From Marinomonas sp. KMM3893 (GTDB taxonomy: Bacteria; Pseudomonadota; Gammaproteobacteria; Pseudomonadales; Marinomonadaceae): DNA of 64,000 bases. The stretch lies in assembly GCF_004352855.1 (NCBI RefSeq), contig NZ_SJSC01000001.1, positions 558,001 to 622,000 of the forward strand, read 5' to 3'. The notes under the pieces were generated by a model. The model worked only from the letters and a program-made list of their open reading frames with translations. It was not told the DNA's origin and made no database searches. The translations under genes were made by a program, and so were the position numbers. Below, piece after piece: positions 45,038 to 53,686 of this stretch (position 1 is its first letter; each line of letters begins with the position of its first letter).

Positions 45038-46954
45038 TTGGCCCGTTTACCTGTTATTGTTGGCTTTGGCGGAATTAATTCGGCTGGTCGTTCATCTTCA
45101 CATCAAGCCTACCGCCGAATTGTATTGGATCTCCTCCCAAGCGCTATTCAGCAGGACGTATTGCTTGATCTTGCCACACTAACGAATGCCGCAGAATACA
45201 AAAACGGTTTTTGGCATACGGAAGGTGGAGAAGAGCTAGATGCTGCCTCTCTTATTGATAGCATCGGCGAATCCTTATTAGCCCGAACATTGATTCGCAG
45301 AATACACCCTAGTCTTTTTGATGTTGATCACGTCACACTGCATAAATCTTCCGTGCTGACACCAAACAGCCAAGAAGAGAAACTCAGTTTCACGATCAAG
45401 ACTCGCTCACTCCCCTCTGACCGCCCTACCAATTGGCAAGTGACAGAAATTTCTGATCATTTATCAAAAGTCACCATTGACGGTAATTTAGAAGCCTTTA
45501 TCAAGGATTCAAAAGCCCTGTCTGTAAAATCTGCTGGTCAGCTACCAACAGGGTTTGATGCCTCTAAACTATACCAAAGTCGTAATCACCCTCGCGGTCT
45601 ACAGATGACGGTATACGGCGCCTCGGATGCCGTACAAAGCAGTGGTATCGACTGGGAAGTCATTCGCAGCAAAGTGGCTCCTGATCAAATGGCGGTCTAC
45701 GCTGCGAACTCCATTGGACAAATGGACGACCTCGGCTTTGGCGGCATGTTAAAATCCGCCTTAATTGGCAAACGAACAACGTCTAAGCATTTGCCTCTTG
45801 GCTATGCGCAAATGCCAGCGGACTTCGTCAACGCTTATATTCTAGGCAGCGTCGGCAGTGTCGGCACTTCAATTGGTGCTTGTGCCACTTACTTTTTCAA
45901 TTTAGAAAAAGCCGTTGAAGGCATTAAGACCGGTAAATTCCGAGTGGCCATGGTGGGCGGTAGCGATGCCCCTATCACACCTGAAATTATTGAAGGTTTC
46001 CGTACCATGGGAGCCTTAGCAGAAGACACTGCGTTATTGGCACTTGATCAAATAGACAACCAAGAAGAACCCGATCACACGCGCAGCTGCCGTCCTTTTG
46101 CTCAAAACTGCGGCTTCACCATTGGTGAATCAAGTCAGTGGACGCTATTAATGGACGATGCGTTAGCCATTGAATTAGGGGCTGAAATTTATGGCGCCAT
46201 TCCGGCGGTATTTTCCCATGCCGACGGCCATAAGAAGTCCATATCCGCACCGGGTATTGGTAACTATCTGACCATGAGCAAAGCCATGGCCTACCTACAG
46301 GACATGATTGGCAAAGACGGTCTTACCGAGCGCACCTTTATTCAAGCTCACGGTACCAGCACACCGCAAAATAGAGTCACAGAGTCCCATGTCCTTAGTA
46401 AGGCCGCAACAAGCTTTGGGGCGACTGGCATGCCTGTTACCGCACTTAAAGCCTTTCTTGGCCACTCTCAAGGCACCGCTGGCGGCGACCAATTACATCT
46501 TTCTTTAGGTGTATGGAAAGACGGCATTCTCCCTGGTATCACAACGTCGACAGAACTCGCTAACGACGTTTATCAAGAAGGATTACACTTTCAGCTTAAA
46601 CATGAAGCGTACGGCAAAGACTACTTTGACGCAGCCCTGCTTAACTCGAAAGGTTTTGGTGGCAATAACGCAACAGCCATTTTGCTAGCGCCTCATAAAG
46701 TAATGGGAATGCTTAGCAAACGCTACTCAAACGCCGAACTTGAAGAATATGCCATTAAGAATGCCAAAGTAAAAGAAGCAGCAGAAGCTTACAACCAAGC
46801 CGCGATTCATGGCCAAGTTCTGCCTGTTTATAAATTTGGCTTCAATGTTCTTGGTGGTGAAGACCTCAATATTACTGACAAAGAAATTCGCCTACCAGGC
46901 TACGAAATGCCAGTAACTTTCGGAACCAACACTGAGTTTGATGACATTTGTTAA
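45038..46954 (+). CDS. fabY: Beta-ketoacyl-ACP synthase FabY, fatty-acid synthesis initiation
   Basis: A 638-residue synthase that matches the length and opening (LPVIVGFGGINSAGRSS) of Pseudomonas FabY, which condenses acetyl-CoA with malonyl-ACP in place of FabH. The Cys-His-His triad is present: Cys282 in TSIGACATYF, His438 in IQAHGTSTPQNRVTES and His476 in ALKAFLGHSQGTAGGDQ. The start is TTG at 45038 with GAGGA seven bases upstream; no in-frame ATG comes before conserved sequence. It is monocistronic with a strong terminator. The acetyl-CoA priming role is known for the family and inferred here. Confidence 0.88.
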   Translation: MARLPVIVGFGGINSAGRSSSHQAYRRIVLDLLPSAIQQDVLLDLATLTNAAEYKNGFWHTEGGEELDAASLIDSIGESLLARTLIRRIHPSLFDVDHVTLHKSSVLTPNSQEEKLSFTIKTRSLPSDRPTNWQVTEISDHLSKVTIDGNLEAFIKDSKALSVKSAGQLPTGFDASKLYQSRNHPRGLQMTVYGASDAVQSSGIDWEVIRSKVAPDQMAVYAANSIGQMDDLGFGGMLKSALIGKRTTSKHLPLGYAQMPADFVNAYILGSVGSVGTSIGACATYFFNLEKAVEGIKTGKFRVAMVGGSDAPITPEIIEGFRTMGALAEDTALLALDQIDNQEEPDHTRSCRPFAQNCGFTIGESSQWTLLMDDALAIELGAEIYGAIPAVFSHADGHKKSISAPGIGNYLTMSKAMAYLQDMIGKDGLTERTFIQAHGTSTPQNRVTESHVLSKAATSFGATGMPVTALKAFLGHSQGTAGGDQLHLSLGVWKDGILPGITTSTELANDVYQEGLHFQLKHEAYGKDYFDAALLNSKGFGGNNATAILLAPHKVMGMLSKRYSNAELEEYAIKNAKVKEAAEAYNQAAIHGQVLPVYKFGFNVLGGEDLNITDKEIRLPGYEMPVTFGTNTEFDDIC

Positions 46955-46960
46955 ACACAA

Positions 46961-46996
46961 AAAAATAGCTAATACCGCCCGGTATTAGCTATTTTT
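46961..46996. terminator. Strong terminator after fabY
   Basis: AAAAATAGCTAATACC (46961-46976) pairs perfectly with GGTATTAGCTATTTTT (46981-46996), loop GCCC. Bidirectional, between convergent fabY and the DUF1761 gene. Confidence 0.95.
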
Positions 46997-47063
46997 ATTA
47001 AACCATCACCCTTCAAATCACAGGCTTTTAAAAACCATTCCATTCGCGGCCATTTCCTCAGAA

Positions 47064-47474
47064 TCAGCCTTTGAAAATAGAACGTGACGCTCGCCACATA
47101 GGCAATATAATCGCCGCCAAAAAGCTGCATACCGCACTATAAGACAAAAGATACAAAGCACTTGAGAATTCAAGCTGCAGGTAAAAGCTAATGAAAAGGT
47201 AGTTTGGCAATACCACACACACCCACACCCCGAACACCAGCAGCATCATTGAAAAACCAGACATCTGCTTTACCTTTACCAACAACCAAGCGGTAAAGTA
47301 CAAATACACAAATGAGGCAACAAAAAAGCCTACTAGGCGCTCAATTGAAGGAAGTTTAGCCATACCTTGATTAGGATCAATCAACGCGGCTGGGGCAGCC
47401 GAATACCACAAAAATCCAACCAGGACCTGTAATAAGAAGACCAGAAAAATGGCTTTATGATTGATTTTATTCAC
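47064..47474 (-). CDS. DUF1761-like four-helix membrane protein
   Basis: A 136-residue inner-membrane protein with four hydrophobic helices (first AIFLVFLLQVLVGFLWYSAA; third FSMMLLVFGVWVCVVLP). The FLWYS and PxWR-type pattern near the ends fits the DUF1761 family of unknown function. It has a GGGAGGTAAGG ribosome site. It follows the RmlD-like gene by 23 bases on the same strand and may share its transcript. Confidence 0.65.
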   Translation of the reverse strand: MNKINHKAIFLVFLLQVLVGFLWYSAAPAALIDPNQGMAKLPSIERLVGFFVASFVYLYFTAWLLVKVKQMSGFSMMLLVFGVWVCVVLPNYLFISFYLQLEFSSALYLLSYSAVCSFLAAIILPMWRASRSIFKG

Positions 47475-47497
47475 GCTAAACCTTACCTCCCTTTTCG

Positions 47498-48373
47498 TTA
47501 TGTTTTATAGAGTTCTCGAACTAAATTTCTCAGCACTGAACGCCATGGCCTTTGTTTCACACCATAATGGTTAAATATTTTCCGGCATGAAAGAGACTGC
47601 CTTTTAATCTGCACCACTACGCCGTCTTCTTCTGAAAAAGCCCCTTCCAACGATTCGACTTCCATTTGCGCTTTCGGATCAAACTGACTAGAGGTCACCA
47701 AAATCGCCTCCACCAATCCAACCCAACTAATCTCTTCTGCACAACAATAATGGTAAACACCGGTATTGCTTGCGCCATAGTAACGCTGCTTAATCAAAGA
47801 CAAAATAACACGCGCTAAATCTGAAACCGGCGTAGGACTACCAATTAAATTGTCTTTGTAAGCAAGATTAACGCCGTCTTGAATCAGACCTAAAGTACGA
47901 CATACAAAGTCATCCCCCTTGCCACTAAAAAGCCAACCCGTTCTTAAAATAATATTGGCAGGGTTCTTCGCGACAATGGATTCCGCCTCAATAAGAGCAA
48001 GAGCATAAGGCTCGTTACTGTCTGGTGTATCCGTTTCAAGGTAAGGCACATTATTGTCGCCTGAAAACACTTTGGCACTGCTCAACATAATAAGCGGCGC
48101 ACTCGATTCACTCACTCCCGCCAATGTCGCTTGAAACTTACTATAGTCACTTTGTAAGGCGTAACGTAAGCTAAGTGCATCAATGGCAACATCATAGTCA
48201 ATCGATGCCAGCTCTTTTACAGCCTCACTTTCAAGCAGCAAGTTCTCTTGAGGGCATATCCAATCAATGTCATTTTGCCCTTTTGAAAATTCCAGCAAGG
48301 CCGTGCCCACTTCCGATTCGGCGCCCAATAAAAGGACACGAATAGGCGCATTAATATCTTGTTTATTAGTCAA
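47498..48373 (-). CDS. RmlD-like NAD(P)-binding sugar-nucleotide reductase family protein
   Basis: A 291-residue atypical short-chain dehydrogenase. The N-terminus shows IRVLLLGAESEVGTALLEFS, a dinucleotide-binding turn related to RmlD (dTDP-4-dehydrorhamnose reductase), then MLSSAKVFSGDNNVPYLETD and ALIEAESIVAKNPANIILRT with the region of the catalytic Tyr replaced by a non-canonical YALALIEAE stretch. The usual YxxxK reads YALAL, so catalysis is doubtful. TTG at 48373 is preferred as the start: it overlaps the tatD stop as TTGA and has AAGGAT upstream. The true role is unknown; no rhamnose genes are nearby. Confidence 0.7.
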   Translation of the reverse strand: MTNKQDINAPIRVLLLGAESEVGTALLEFSKGQNDIDWICPQENLLLESEAVKELASIDYDVAIDALSLRYALQSDYSKFQATLAGVSESSAPLIMLSSAKVFSGDNNVPYLETDTPDSNEPYALALIEAESIVAKNPANIILRTGWLFSGKGDDFVCRTLGLIQDGVNLAYKDNLIGSPTPVSDLARVILSLIKQRYYGASNTGVYHYCCAEEISWVGLVEAILVTSSQFDPKAQMEVESLEGAFSEEDGVVVQIKRQSLSCRKIFNHYGVKQRPWRSVLRNLVRELYKT

Positions 48374-49149
48374 AGTGTATCCTTGTACCACTTAGGAAAA
48401 GTACTAAGAAGGTTTTTATTTGTTTGTCGAGCAATGTCATCGACACGGCTCTTTCTTATCGTTGCAACACACTGAGCAATCATCGGAATAGAAAGCGGAG
48501 TGTTAAGCGCCCCTTGAAAGCCACACAAAGGCATATCCGGTGAGTCTGTTTCTAACACAAAAGCCGAATCATCTAATTGCGCCAAGACAGCCTGCGCCTT
48601 TTTTGCTCTTGGGTAGGTGACAGTACCACCAATCCCCAACAGAAACCCTAACCCTCTTAAGCGATTAGCTTGCTCAATACTGCCATTAAAGGCATGAATA
48701 ACCCCACCAGATGTAAAGCGCGTCTCACGCACAGCTTTGATCACCAAGTCATAGCTCTTGCGGGCATGCACAATAACTGGAAGCCCTAAATCACGAGCAA
48801 CAATAAGCTGTCGAGAAAAGAACAGGCTTTGTTGATCCAGCGCTATCGCTCCGGGCCAACAATCAAGACCAATTTCACCAATGGCCAATGCACCATGCAA
48901 TTCACACTGCTCAGCCAAGCGATCAATGTCAGCTATGCTCGCCGTTTCCAAAAAATAGGGGTGCAACCCATAAGCGACCCGCCATTGAGGGTAACGATTG
49001 GCAAGTTCCGCGACTTTTGCCCAGCTTGTTTTCGTCGTCGAAGGGATCAAAAAACCCTCAACGCCCGCCTCGATGCAGGTGTTCATTAACGCATCGCGAG
49101 AATCATCAAAAACACTAAAATCTAAATGACAGTGGCTATCAATATACAT
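48370..49149 (-). CDS. TatD-family metal-dependent hydrolase (YjjV-like)
   Basis: A 259-residue TIM-barrel deoxyribonuclease or quality-control hydrolase. Metal ligands are visible: IDSHCHLDF at the N-terminus, AIGEIGLDCW with the bridging glutamate, VIVHARKSYD, VIHAFNGS and ETDSPDMPL. The ATG at 49149 is taken; the frame extends two codons to a TTG. Coupled to the RmlD-like gene by a TTGA overlap. Confidence 0.88.
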   Translation of the reverse strand: MYIDSHCHLDFSVFDDSRDALMNTCIEAGVEGFLIPSTTKTSWAKVAELANRYPQWRVAYGLHPYFLETASIADIDRLAEQCELHGALAIGEIGLDCWPGAIALDQQSLFFSRQLIVARDLGLPVIVHARKSYDLVIKAVRETRFTSGGVIHAFNGSIEQANRLRGLGFLLGIGGTVTYPRAKKAQAVLAQLDDSAFVLETDSPDMPLCGFQGALNTPLSIPMIAQCVATIRKSRVDDIARQTNKNLLSTFPKWYKDTL

Positions 49150-49283
49150 CAGCAAAGATTACATCATGAAACAAGATACGCCTAGAGAGAGCGCAGCATA
49201 GAAGTAAAAAAGCCATGAAAATAGACATAGCTTTGATACAAAAGAGACTCAACACTGCCTTTAATGGGGCTTTTTAACGAAAT

Positions 49284-50009
49284 TTATTCCGCTTTCGTCG
49301 CCTTCTCAACCGCACTTAGCATGCCTCGTAACATGCCCACTTCTTGCTGATCCAATTGAGCACGCTGATACAATCGACGAAAACGCGTCATGACTTTACG
49401 CGGCGCTTTAGGATCTAAAAATTCTGTCTCGGTCAGCACTTTTTCTAAATGCTCCAACAGAAAATCCAGCTGCTCGACCGTCGCCGCTGGCACATCCCAT
49501 TTGGCTTCCACAACAGGCGCATCAGCCATTAGCAACCCCTTCATGCGCAGTTCGTAGGCAATCACCTGCACCGCAGCACCTAGGTTTAAAGAACTGAAGC
49601 TTTCAATAGAGGGAATATGAACATGGTAATGACAACGCTGTAGCTCTTCGTTTGTTAACCCTCTATCTTCACGACCAAAGACAAACGCGGTTTCCAACTG
49701 CTCTTCAAAAACCAAATCTGCAGCTTGTCTTGGGTCGACCAAAGGACAAGGAATATGACGCTCACGCGCACTGGTACCAATCACCAACTGACAATCGGCA
49801 ATGGCTTCTTCTAGTGTTTCAACCACCACGGCATTGTCCAACAGATCAGACGCACCAGAGGCGCGACTCACCGCTTCAGGGCTTGGGTATTGCTTAGGCG
49901 CCACCAGATACAAATCCGCTAACCCCATGTTTTTCATTGCTCTTGCGGCAGCGCCAATATTTCCTGGATGGGAGGTGTTTACAAGGACAATTCTTACTTT
50001 ATTCTGCAT
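49284..50009 (-). CDS. trmJ: tRNA (cytidine/uridine-32 2'-O)-methyltransferase TrmJ
   Basis: A 241-residue SPOUT methyltransferase that methylates position 32 of tRNA. The N-terminal VRIVLVNTSHPGNIGAAARAMKNMGL-type motif and the knotted SAM site AFVFGREDRGLTNEEL plus IPSIESFSSLNLGAAVQV are typical. The ATG at 50009 fits known starts; an extended frame reaches a TTG at 50024. It is divergent from suhB, the usual arrangement in gammaproteobacteria. Confidence 0.95.
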   Translation of the reverse strand: MQNKVRIVLVNTSHPGNIGAAARAMKNMGLADLYLVAPKQYPSPEAVSRASGASDLLDNAVVVETLEEAIADCQLVIGTSARERHIPCPLVDPRQAADLVFEEQLETAFVFGREDRGLTNEELQRCHYHVHIPSIESFSSLNLGAAVQVIAYELRMKGLLMADAPVVEAKWDVPAATVEQLDFLLEHLEKVLTETEFLDPKAPRKVMTRFRRLYQRAQLDQQEVGMLRGMLSAVEKATKAE

Positions 50010-50130
50010 GTTATGAACTACCAATTTATAGCGGACAAATGATGCGGTGAATATTAACAGATTTTTCTTTCAATTCCTCAAGGCGCTCAGTTTTTGAACA
50101 ACTTTTACTAGCCAAAAAACTCCTTTTACG

Positions 50131-50298
50131 TTAGAATCCGCGCTCATATTTCGCGCCCTTCCTGATTCCCCTTTTCAACGCTTTGCGATGGACAGAAACA
50201 GGAGGGGCGCTTGCTCTTTAACACTTTATTGGCAACTGTGCTGTCTTTTACAATAAGACGGCATATGAACTCTCATTTAGAACAATTGACGGTACCCT
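50131..50298 (+). promoter_or_regulatory. suhB leader with boxB-like hairpin and perfect BoxA
   Basis: A -10-like TTAGAAT (50131-50137) with a GC-rich discriminator is followed by a 12-bp hairpin (GCGCCCTTCCTG 50153-50164 with CAGGAGGGGCGC 50209-50220, one G-U) and then TGCTCTTTAACA at 50222-50233. The last is identical to the E. coli rRNA-operon BoxA bound by NusB-S10 with SuhB. In E. coli, a BoxA in the suhB leader lets the Nus complex repress suhB; this leader suggests the same autoregulation. The exact mechanism here is inferred. Confidence 0.75.
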
Positions 50299-51087
50299 AT
50301 GCAACCTAGAATCAATGTCGCAATCAAAGCTGCTCGCGCGGCAGCAGAATACATCATTCACTCTCAAGAGAAGCTACTTTTCGACAAAGAGCAGGGACAA
50401 GATGCCGCTCAGGTTTACCAAATCGTATGCTCTGGCGCGGAACGTGCCATCGTCTATCATTTAGAAAAAGCCTACCCAGGCGACACCATTACGACTCGCC
50501 TTCAAGGCAGCGTTCAAAATGGTACTGAAGGTGAATGGATTATTGATGCGATTCAAGGTCAGCATTTGTTTTCTCGCGGCTTAACAGGCCACGTTATTAC
50601 CATGAGCTACTTAGTTGCCGGTAAAGTTGAGCACGCTCTTGTGCTAAACCCTCACACCAAAGACGAATTCTACGCAAGTAAAGGCCGTGGCGCTTACTTA
50701 AACAACTCTCGAATTCGTACCAGCATTGCTCGCACCCTAGATAAAACAACCGTTGCCGCTCAATTCCCAGCAACAGACCGCACGGCTCCTTACTTATCAG
50801 GTCAGCTGACTATTTTGTCTGAAATCGCTGAGAAAGGCGCTCGCGTTGTTATGCAAGATACTCCTGCCTTGACGCTTGTTAATACCGCCGCTGGCCGTTT
50901 AGACGCCGCTTGGGGTATCAAGCTACAAGAATGGGAAATGCAAGCTCCGCTGTTTATTGCAAAAGAAGCAGGTTGCCTATTTGCTAACTTTGATGGCTCT
51001 CCAAGCATTGAAAGTGGCGATGTATTGTGTGCTAACCCTCGTTTATTCAAGGTTTTATTACCTATTCTAAACAAACACTTAAACTAA
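50299..51087 (+). CDS. suhB: SuhB, inositol-monophosphatase-fold antitermination factor, catalytic site degenerate
   Basis: A 262-residue protein of the inositol monophosphatase family. In gammaproteobacteria SuhB joins NusA/B/E/G in rRNA antitermination independently of catalysis. The fold is clear (YASKGRGAYLNNSRIR; TAAGRLDAAWGIKLQEWEM) but the metal site is largely lost. The DPLDGTTNF motif reads DAIQGQHLF (Asp83 kept, second Asp replaced by Gln86), the EES/EEG glutamates read RLQ (67-69), the N-terminal VTxVD acidic residue reads as serine, and WD near the C-terminus reads WE (212-213). It is very unlikely to be a phosphatase. The BoxA-bearing leader supports a transcription role. Convergent with galU. 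Confidence 0.93.
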   Translation: MQPRINVAIKAARAAAEYIIHSQEKLLFDKEQGQDAAQVYQIVCSGAERAIVYHLEKAYPGDTITTRLQGSVQNGTEGEWIIDAIQGQHLFSRGLTGHVITMSYLVAGKVEHALVLNPHTKDEFYASKGRGAYLNNSRIRTSIARTLDKTTVAAQFPATDRTAPYLSGQLTILSEIAEKGARVVMQDTPALTLVNTAAGRLDAAWGIKLQEWEMQAPLFIAKEAGCLFANFDGSPSIESGDVLCANPRLFKVLLPILNKHLN

Positions 51088-51095
51088 TATTTAAG

Positions 51096-51129
51096 CAAAA
51101 AAAGCCCGCTTTGAAGCGGGCTTTTTTTT
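51096..51129. terminator. Bidirectional terminator between suhB and galU
   Basis: AAAAAAAGCCCGCT and AGCGGGCTTTTTTTT form a strong stem with a TTGA loop. Confidence 0.95.
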
Positions 51130-51147
51130 GCTTTATTAAACTCTAAC

Positions 51148-51978
51148 TTACGCTTTATAAATATTTTCGTAACAGTAGTTAGTCGCTTCTACAAAGCCAT
51201 CTACACTACCGCAATCGAAGCGTCGACCTTTGAATTTATACGCCAACACACAACCTTCTTTTGCTTGTTGCAAAATCGCATCGGTGATTTGCACTTCTCC
51301 ATTTCGACCCGCTGGCGTATTACGAATTTTATCGAAAATATCTGGCGTCAAAATGTAACGACCAATGATAGCAAGATTGGAAGGGGCTTCTTCTTTAGAT
51401 GGTTTCTCTACCATATCGGTCACACGATAAAGGCCTTCTAGCATATCATCGCCTTTAATAACCCCGTATTTATGCACTTCGTCTTCTGGCACCTCTTGAA
51501 TCGCCACTATGGTGCAGCGGAACTGATTGTACAGTTTCACCATTTGCGCCATCACGCCGTCATCGTCAGTTTCACCAAAGCAAAGGTCATCAGCCAACAC
51601 CACACCAAACGCTTCGCCGCCTATTAACGGCTCCCCTGTCAAAATAGCATGGCCTAGACCAAGCATTTGATTTTGAGGAATAAAAGAAAAAACAGCGTTC
51701 GCAATCAAGTGGCGAATACCTTCCAAATACTGCTCTTTACTGGTGCCAGAAATCTGATGTTCAAGCTCGTAACTAATATCAAAATGATCAGCAATGGCAC
51801 GCTTACCACGACCCGTTACAAAGGTCACATTCTTTAAACCTGCTTGCACAGCCTCTTCTACACCATACTGCACCAATGGTTTATTGACGATAGGAAGCAT
51901 TTCCTTAGGCATCGACTTGGTCGCAGGTAAAAATCGGGTTCCGTAGCCCGCTACGGGAAACAAACATTTACGAATCAT
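51148..51978 (-). CDS. galU: UTP-glucose-1-phosphate uridylyltransferase
   Basis: A 276-residue enzyme that makes UDP-glucose for LPS core, capsule and trehalose or glucan synthesis. It begins IRKCLFPVAGYGTRFLPATK with the nucleotide-binding glycine-rich loop and has SMPKEMLPIVNKPLVQYGVE, the VLADDLCFG metal site and DCGSVDGFVEATNY. Length is slightly shorter than E. coli GalU (302). Single gene; the UDP-glucose could feed the LPS glycosyltransferases earlier in the window. Confidence 0.95.
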   Translation of the reverse strand: MIRKCLFPVAGYGTRFLPATKSMPKEMLPIVNKPLVQYGVEEAVQAGLKNVTFVTGRGKRAIADHFDISYELEHQISGTSKEQYLEGIRHLIANAVFSFIPQNQMLGLGHAILTGEPLIGGEAFGVVLADDLCFGETDDDGVMAQMVKLYNQFRCTIVAIQEVPEDEVHKYGVIKGDDMLEGLYRVTDMVEKPSKEEAPSNLAIIGRYILTPDIFDKIRNTPAGRNGEVQITDAILQQAKEGCVLAYKFKGRRFDCGSVDGFVEATNYCYENIYKA

Positions 51979-52041
51979 ACTCTATCCTTAAAATAGCATT
52001 AAAGAATGGCCACTAAACAATGATAAATAACAGCCTATTAA

Positions 52042-52923
52042 TTAGCTTAACGTGTTGCGTGTTGTTGATAAAATAACACTCGTTAAGCGATCCAAAATTG
52101 GGGAATTTAACTTATACCAATGCCAATACAAGGGTACGCTAAGTTTCTTGTGGGGGAACAACGAAATAAGAAGACCATTATTCAACTCCTCCGCCACTTG
52201 CACACTGGGTACTAAAGCACAGACTGTGCCAGACATCACCATCTCCACAAACCCATGAGACGAAGGATACCAGTGACTATTACGAATGTCCGCCTTTACT
52301 TGCATGCACTCATTCTGATAACGCCCCCATAACTCATCAAACTCGTCAAAAACCAGAGAAGGCGCCGCCAGCACAGAAAGCGCACTAATCTCACCATGTA
52401 GACGCTCTTTTACAAAGTGAGGAGTCGCTACCAATTCATAGGTCATGTTACCCAAAAACACCGACTCTCCACCGGATACAGGCGTGCCTATTTGGCTCAA
52501 ACAAGCGACTACTTCTCCGGTTTGCAGTATCTCTCTCGTCTTTCCTTGGTCCGCCGCTTTAATATGCAAACGCGTCTCATCTATGGCTGAAAAGGCACTT
52601 AATACTTTCGTAAACCAAGTCGCTAACACATCATGATTGACCGCAATAGAAAGCGGTTGATGGCTGTGCCCCCGCTGCAATGACTCAAACAGACCGTCTT
52701 CTAACATGGCAACCTTGTTGGCATGCGCCAACAACTGCTCGCCGAGTGGCGTCGCTGATACAGGACGCGCTCTTATCAATAAAGGCCCGCCGCACTCTTG
52801 CTCTAAACGCTTAATACGCTGAGACACCGCCGATTGAGTCAACCCTAGATGATCCGCAGCTCGTTCGAAGCTTTGAAAGCGTAATACGGCGACAAAACAA
52901 CTTAACGCCTTATAATCCATCAT
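52042..52923 (-). CDS. argP: LysR-family regulator ArgP
   Basis: A 293-residue LysR-type activator (IciA/ArgP). The helix-turn-helix is YKALSCFVAVLRFQSFERAA-DHLGLTQSAVSQRIKRLEQE, and the effector domain has the ArgP-like FDEFDELWGRYQNEC and SSHGFVEMVMSGTVCALVPS. ArgP senses arginine and lysine and activates argO. Divergent from the argO gene 100 bases away confirms the call. The start is 52923, with a second ATG one codon later. Confidence 0.92.
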   Translation of the reverse strand: MMDYKALSCFVAVLRFQSFERAADHLGLTQSAVSQRIKRLEQECGGPLLIRARPVSATPLGEQLLAHANKVAMLEDGLFESLQRGHSHQPLSIAVNHDVLATWFTKVLSAFSAIDETRLHIKAADQGKTREILQTGEVVACLSQIGTPVSGGESVFLGNMTYELVATPHFVKERLHGEISALSVLAAPSLVFDEFDELWGRYQNECMQVKADIRNSHWYPSSHGFVEMVMSGTVCALVPSVQVAEELNNGLLISLFPHKKLSVPLYWHWYKLNSPILDRLTSVILSTTRNTLS

Positions 52924-52940
52924 AATATTTTCTTATGTAA

Positions 52941-52967
52941 TTTAAGTTAAATTAATTTAAATTTAAG
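52941..52967. promoter_or_regulatory. ArgP operator candidate in the argP-argO intergenic region
   Basis: The perfect palindrome TTAAATTAATTTAA (52947-52960) is flanked by TTTAAG (52941-52946) and ATTTAAG (52961-52967), an AT-rich array where ArgP would be expected to bind. The match is by position and symmetry, not by a defined consensus. Confidence 0.4.
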
Positions 52968-53023
52968 TGTAAATACGTTTAGGATCAAGGCCGTTAAACT
53001 GACCCTAACAAGACGAGAGAGAT

Positions 53024-53635
53024 ATGATTGCATTTTTTAGTGGCGCGATTACTGGCGGCGGACTTATTATTGCCGTTGGTGCGCAAAACAGCTTTCTGCT
53101 AGAGCAAGCCTTAAAACGACACCTCGCCTTTCCCATCGCCTTTTTGTTTATTCTCAGCGACATTGTTGCTATTGCTCTCGGGGCGTTTGGTTTTGGCCTA
53201 CTTATTCAAAGCAGTGACTGGCTGTTAATCCTGTTTCGCTGGGGCGGTGTGGCTTTTCTGACTTGGTTTGCTTTGCAAAAATGGCGTTCATCCTTTCTAG
53301 ACGAGCACCTTGTTATCAAGCATTTAAACACTCGTTTAGCGGGGTGGCCATTACTGATGATGGCCTTGGCGGTCACCTGGTTAAACCCACATTTTTATAT
53401 TGATACCATGATATTAATGGGCAGCTTGTCCAATCAATTTTTAGACGATAAATGGATGTTTGTGCTCGGTGGCGCTGTGGCGTCTACCGTTTGGTTTTTA
53501 TTACTCGCTTTCATCGGTCATGCGTGTGCTAAATGGTTGAGTTCAGCCGTATTTTGGCGCTGGTTTAATCGCGCTAATGCACTATTGATCTGGAGCATTG
53601 CGTTTAAAATCGCCACCCAGCCATTAGCGAGCTAG
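53024..53635 (+). CDS. argO: Arginine exporter ArgO-type (LysE family)
   Basis: A 203-residue LysE-family exporter with six membrane segments: GAITGGGLIIAVGAQNSFLL at the N-terminus, ALKRHLAFPIAFLFILSDIV, and WPLLMMALAVTWLNPHFYID. The GAQNxFxxxQ and NPHxxxD patterns are those of ArgO/YggA. It exports arginine or its analogue canavanine. Control by divergent ArgP is expected. GAGAGAGAT precedes the ATG. Confidence 0.9.
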   Translation: MIAFFSGAITGGGLIIAVGAQNSFLLEQALKRHLAFPIAFLFILSDIVAIALGAFGFGLLIQSSDWLLILFRWGGVAFLTWFALQKWRSSFLDEHLVIKHLNTRLAGWPLLMMALAVTWLNPHFYIDTMILMGSLSNQFLDDKWMFVLGGAVASTVWFLLLAFIGHACAKWLSSAVFWRWFNRANALLIWSIAFKIATQPLAS

Positions 53636-53686
53636 TCGCCAATGGCTGTCTAAAGGCCGTCTTGATAAGCCAACCCATAGGCACGC

